Part shown: positions 62,787-64,000 of the stretch, in pieces
Position numbering within the stretch: position 1 is the stretch's first letter
Layout: the number at the start of each line of letters is the position of its first letter
Assembly (NCBI GenBank): GCA_028281265.1
Contig: JANQKE010000131.1
Span: 1 to 64,000 of the forward strand
Direction: 5' to 3'
Length of the DNA stretch: 64,000 nucleotides
DNA from: Alphaproteobacteria bacterium
Lineage (GTDB): Bacteria; Pseudomonadota; Alphaproteobacteria; DSM-16000; Inquilinaceae
Notes under the pieces: model-generated
Told to the model about the DNA's origin: nothing
Database searches by the model: none
Seen by the model: the letters and a program-made list of their open reading frames with translations, nothing else
Made by a program: the position numbers and the translations under genes

Positions 62787-63249
62787 AGCCAGTGCGGACC
62801 GTGCCGGATTGCACCACCAAGCCACCAAGCGCCCCCAGCGGTTCGGTGCTGCGGCGCACCGTCCGGGATTTGGTTTCACCACCAAGGTCACCAAGACTGT
62901 CGCTTCAATACGGTGATTTCACCACGAAGACCACGAAGAGGCACGACGGCGTTCGGGACGCGGAACGCAGGTCTTCGAGACCGCCAACCGCCGGTGAGCG
63001 ATTCTCCCCGACGCGCGAAGCGCGTCAGAAAGACCGACGCCGGCTCGGCCGATGCGGACCGACTTGCGCCGGTCTCCAGAACTTCTTCGTGCCTCTTCGT
63101 GGTCTTCGTGGTGAAATCGACGGTGCACCGCAGCACCGAACCGCTTGGGGCGCTTGGTGGCTTGGTGGTGAACCCCATACGCGGCAGGCCACGACGTAGC
63201 AGACGTCACCGTACCTGCTCTTCATAGTGTGATCGGAGGCACCCTGCCG
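62787..63249. other. Intergenic region dominated by a nested inverted repeat
   Basis: This 463-base gap lies between the TSUP and GNAT genes. It is almost filled by the inverted repeat at 62812-63170. Several frames on both strands are open through it (for example peptides with FTTKTTKRH), but these are translations of the repeat, not genes. Confidence 0.7.
62812..63170. repeat. Nested inverted repeat of the CACCACGAAG type
   Basis: The outer arms of 52 bases (62812-62863 and 63119-63170) differ at 2 positions. The inner arms of 32 bases (62915-62946 and 63087-63118) are identical; they read GATTTCACCACGAAGACCAC on the left. A third related block, TTTCACCACCAAGGTCACCA, lies between them on the left only. 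The centre holds a small hairpin GACGCGC-GAA-GCGCGTC (63010-63026). The full structure could form a cruciform or long RNA hairpin. Confidence 0.85.
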
Positions 63250-63852
63250 ATGGCGGATATCACGATCGAGCGGCTCGACGCGCCGGGGGCGACCGACTGT
63301 CTGCCCGATCTGGCAGCGTTGCTGCGGGCCTGCGTGACCGCAGGCGGGGCGGTCAGCTTCGTCCTGCCGTTTTCGCTCGAGGACAGCGCGGCGTTCTGGC
63401 GCCATCAGGTGTTGCCGGGCGTGGCCGCGGGCACCCGGATCCTGCTGGTGGCCCGGACCCATGATCGGGTCGCCGGCAGCGTGCAGTTGGAGTGCGGGCT
63501 GCCGCCCAACCAACCCCATCGCGCCGAAGTCACCAAGCTGCTCGTGCACCCCGACGACCGGCGACGCGGGATCGCCCGGCTACTCATGCGGGCACTGGAA
63601 CAGCAGGCCCAGCAGCGGCACCGCAGCCTGATCACCCTGGACACGCGCACCGGGGATCATGCGGAACGGCTCTACGCCGATTTGGGGTATCGGGCCGCCG
63701 GGGTGATCCCCGGCTTCGCCCGCGACCCCGACGGCGACCGGCTGCACGGCACGACCTACATGTACAAGCTGATCGGCCCCTCGGAGCCGGGCGGCCCCGC
63801 ACGGGACGACCCTTCGCCCGGCCGGGCCGACCCGCAGCCGGCCAGCGGCTGA
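63250..63852 (+). CDS. GNAT family N-acetyltransferase
   Basis: This 200-residue acetyltransferase begins MADITIERLDAPGATDC. The acetyl-CoA site is in VTKLLVHPDDRRRGIARLLM, the R/Q-x2-G-x-G/A pattern (RRRGIA), followed by LYADLGYRAAGVIPGFARDP and TTYMYKLI. The C-terminal ~25 residues are Pro/Gly-rich and likely disordered. A GTG 7 codons upstream overlaps the GGAGG motif, so I take the ATG that this Shine-Dalgarno serves. The substrate is unknown. Confidence 0.88.
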   Translation: MADITIERLDAPGATDCLPDLAALLRACVTAGGAVSFVLPFSLEDSAAFWRHQVLPGVAAGTRILLVARTHDRVAGSVQLECGLPPNQPHRAEVTKLLVHPDDRRRGIARLLMRALEQQAQQRHRSLITLDTRTGDHAERLYADLGYRAAGVIPGFARDPDGDRLHGTTYMYKLIGPSEPGGPARDDPSPGRADPQPASG

Positions 63853-63887
63853 CTATCCTTCGTTTTGAATGAGCCACTTACAACACA

Positions 63888-63955
63888 GGATGATCGGCTC
63901 CAAGACGTGAGAGCCCCTCCTCCGCGCCGTTTCCGGCGCAGGGCGCAAGGGCGCA
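63888..63955 (+). repeat. Diverged member of the palindromic repeat family
   Basis: It contains GGATGATCGGCTCCAAGACG, GAGAGC and the hairpin GCGCCGTTTCCGGCGCAGG. The last 19 bases are identical to part of the variant at 37905-38007 (opposite strand). The boundaries are approximate. Confidence 0.5.
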
Positions 63956-64000
63956 TCAGGCACGCTTGAGCGCCGCGGTCACCACACCGGCCCCGATCAG
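63956..64000 (-). CDS. 3' end of a gene running off the window
   Basis: On the minus strand the last codons read LIGAGVVTAALKRA followed by a stop (TGA at 63956-63958). The composition looks coding, but 14 residues are too few for identification; they could be the end of a membrane helix. Confidence 0.4.
   Translation of the reverse strand: MIGAGVVTAALKRA

Noticed and set aside
62888-63209. Short frames on both strands encoding FTTKTTKRH-like peptides
   Set aside because: These are translations of the inverted repeat blocks and appear in several frames at once.

Overview
The window looks like chromosomal DNA from a high-GC alphaproteobacterium, most plausibly of the Rhodospirillales type. 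The evidence is a 5-aminolevulinate synthase (Shemin-type haem synthesis), an RpoH-type sigma factor, etfBA with a long palindrome upstream, strong GC codon bias and many long shadow reading frames on the opposite strands. I see no tRNA, rRNA, CRISPR array, phage gene or insertion-sequence transposase. Most of the window is ordinary metabolism, transport and stress biology. The unusual material lies mainly between genes.

Layout. 1-4.2 kb: etfA/etfB, a PadR-like regulator and hemA, all on the minus strand. 4.6-13.1 kb: a peptide/nickel-type ABC transporter with two related substrate-binding proteins, a solitary PIN-like gene between them, two permeases and two ATPases. 13.4-19.2 kb: universal stress protein, a small SHOCT-like protein, a PQQ-type sugar dehydrogenase, a c-type cytochrome, a SCO copper chaperone, an FAD oxidoreductase and a lipoprotein. 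19.3-24.4 kb: methylmalonyl-CoA mutase, isovaleryl-CoA dehydrogenase and an isolated trpB. 24.5-29.4 kb: an RND efflux pump (transporter plus adaptor) with a divergent-style MarR operator pair, although all three genes lie on the minus strand. 29.6-39.5 kb: an AhpD-like protein, an orphan AT-rich multipass membrane protein, a pirin, a two-component system, a DegP protease, rpoH, a phosphatase-like protein that has lost its metal ligands, and a lipoprotein. 39.7-41 kb: an RTX protein. 41.3-49.7 kb: a redox-themed stretch (peroxiredoxin, DsbD/ScsB-like, YqgE, two MFS transporters, thioredoxin reductase, second pirin). 49.9-55.5 kb: DsbA/HCCA-isomerase family protein, sugar isomerase, SDR, MipA-like porin, a hidden 25-codon gene and murJ. 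55.6-62.8 kb: a GntR regulator and a NitT/TauT-type ABC transporter, divergent from an FAH hydrolase, an RraA-like protein, a 3-hydroxyisobutyrate-dehydrogenase-like protein and a TSUP exporter. The window ends with a GNAT acetyltransferase and the last codons of a gene that runs off the right edge.

How the genes work together. etfBA would take electrons from acyl-CoA dehydrogenases such as the isovaleryl-CoA dehydrogenase encoded here, and methylmalonyl-CoA mutase would handle the propionyl-CoA branch. The sugar dehydrogenase, cytochrome and SCO protein fit a periplasmic electron route to a terminal oxidase. The 55.6-62.8 kb block reads as an uptake-plus-catabolism unit for an unidentified small carboxylate or sulfonate, with a near-perfect palindrome in the divergent promoter region.

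The most notable findings are: (1) a 25-codon gene near 53.5 kb preceded by a 14-base perfect anti-16S Shine-Dalgarno and followed by a strand-specific terminator hairpin; (2) a family of CTAG-bounded palindromic repeats, two of them full-length 103-bp copies whose hairpins covary; (3) a 263-bp element with 34-bp terminal inverted repeats, related copies of which supply stop codons to genes; (4) a phosphatase-fold protein missing its metal ligands; (5) matched operator pairs for the MarR and GntR systems.
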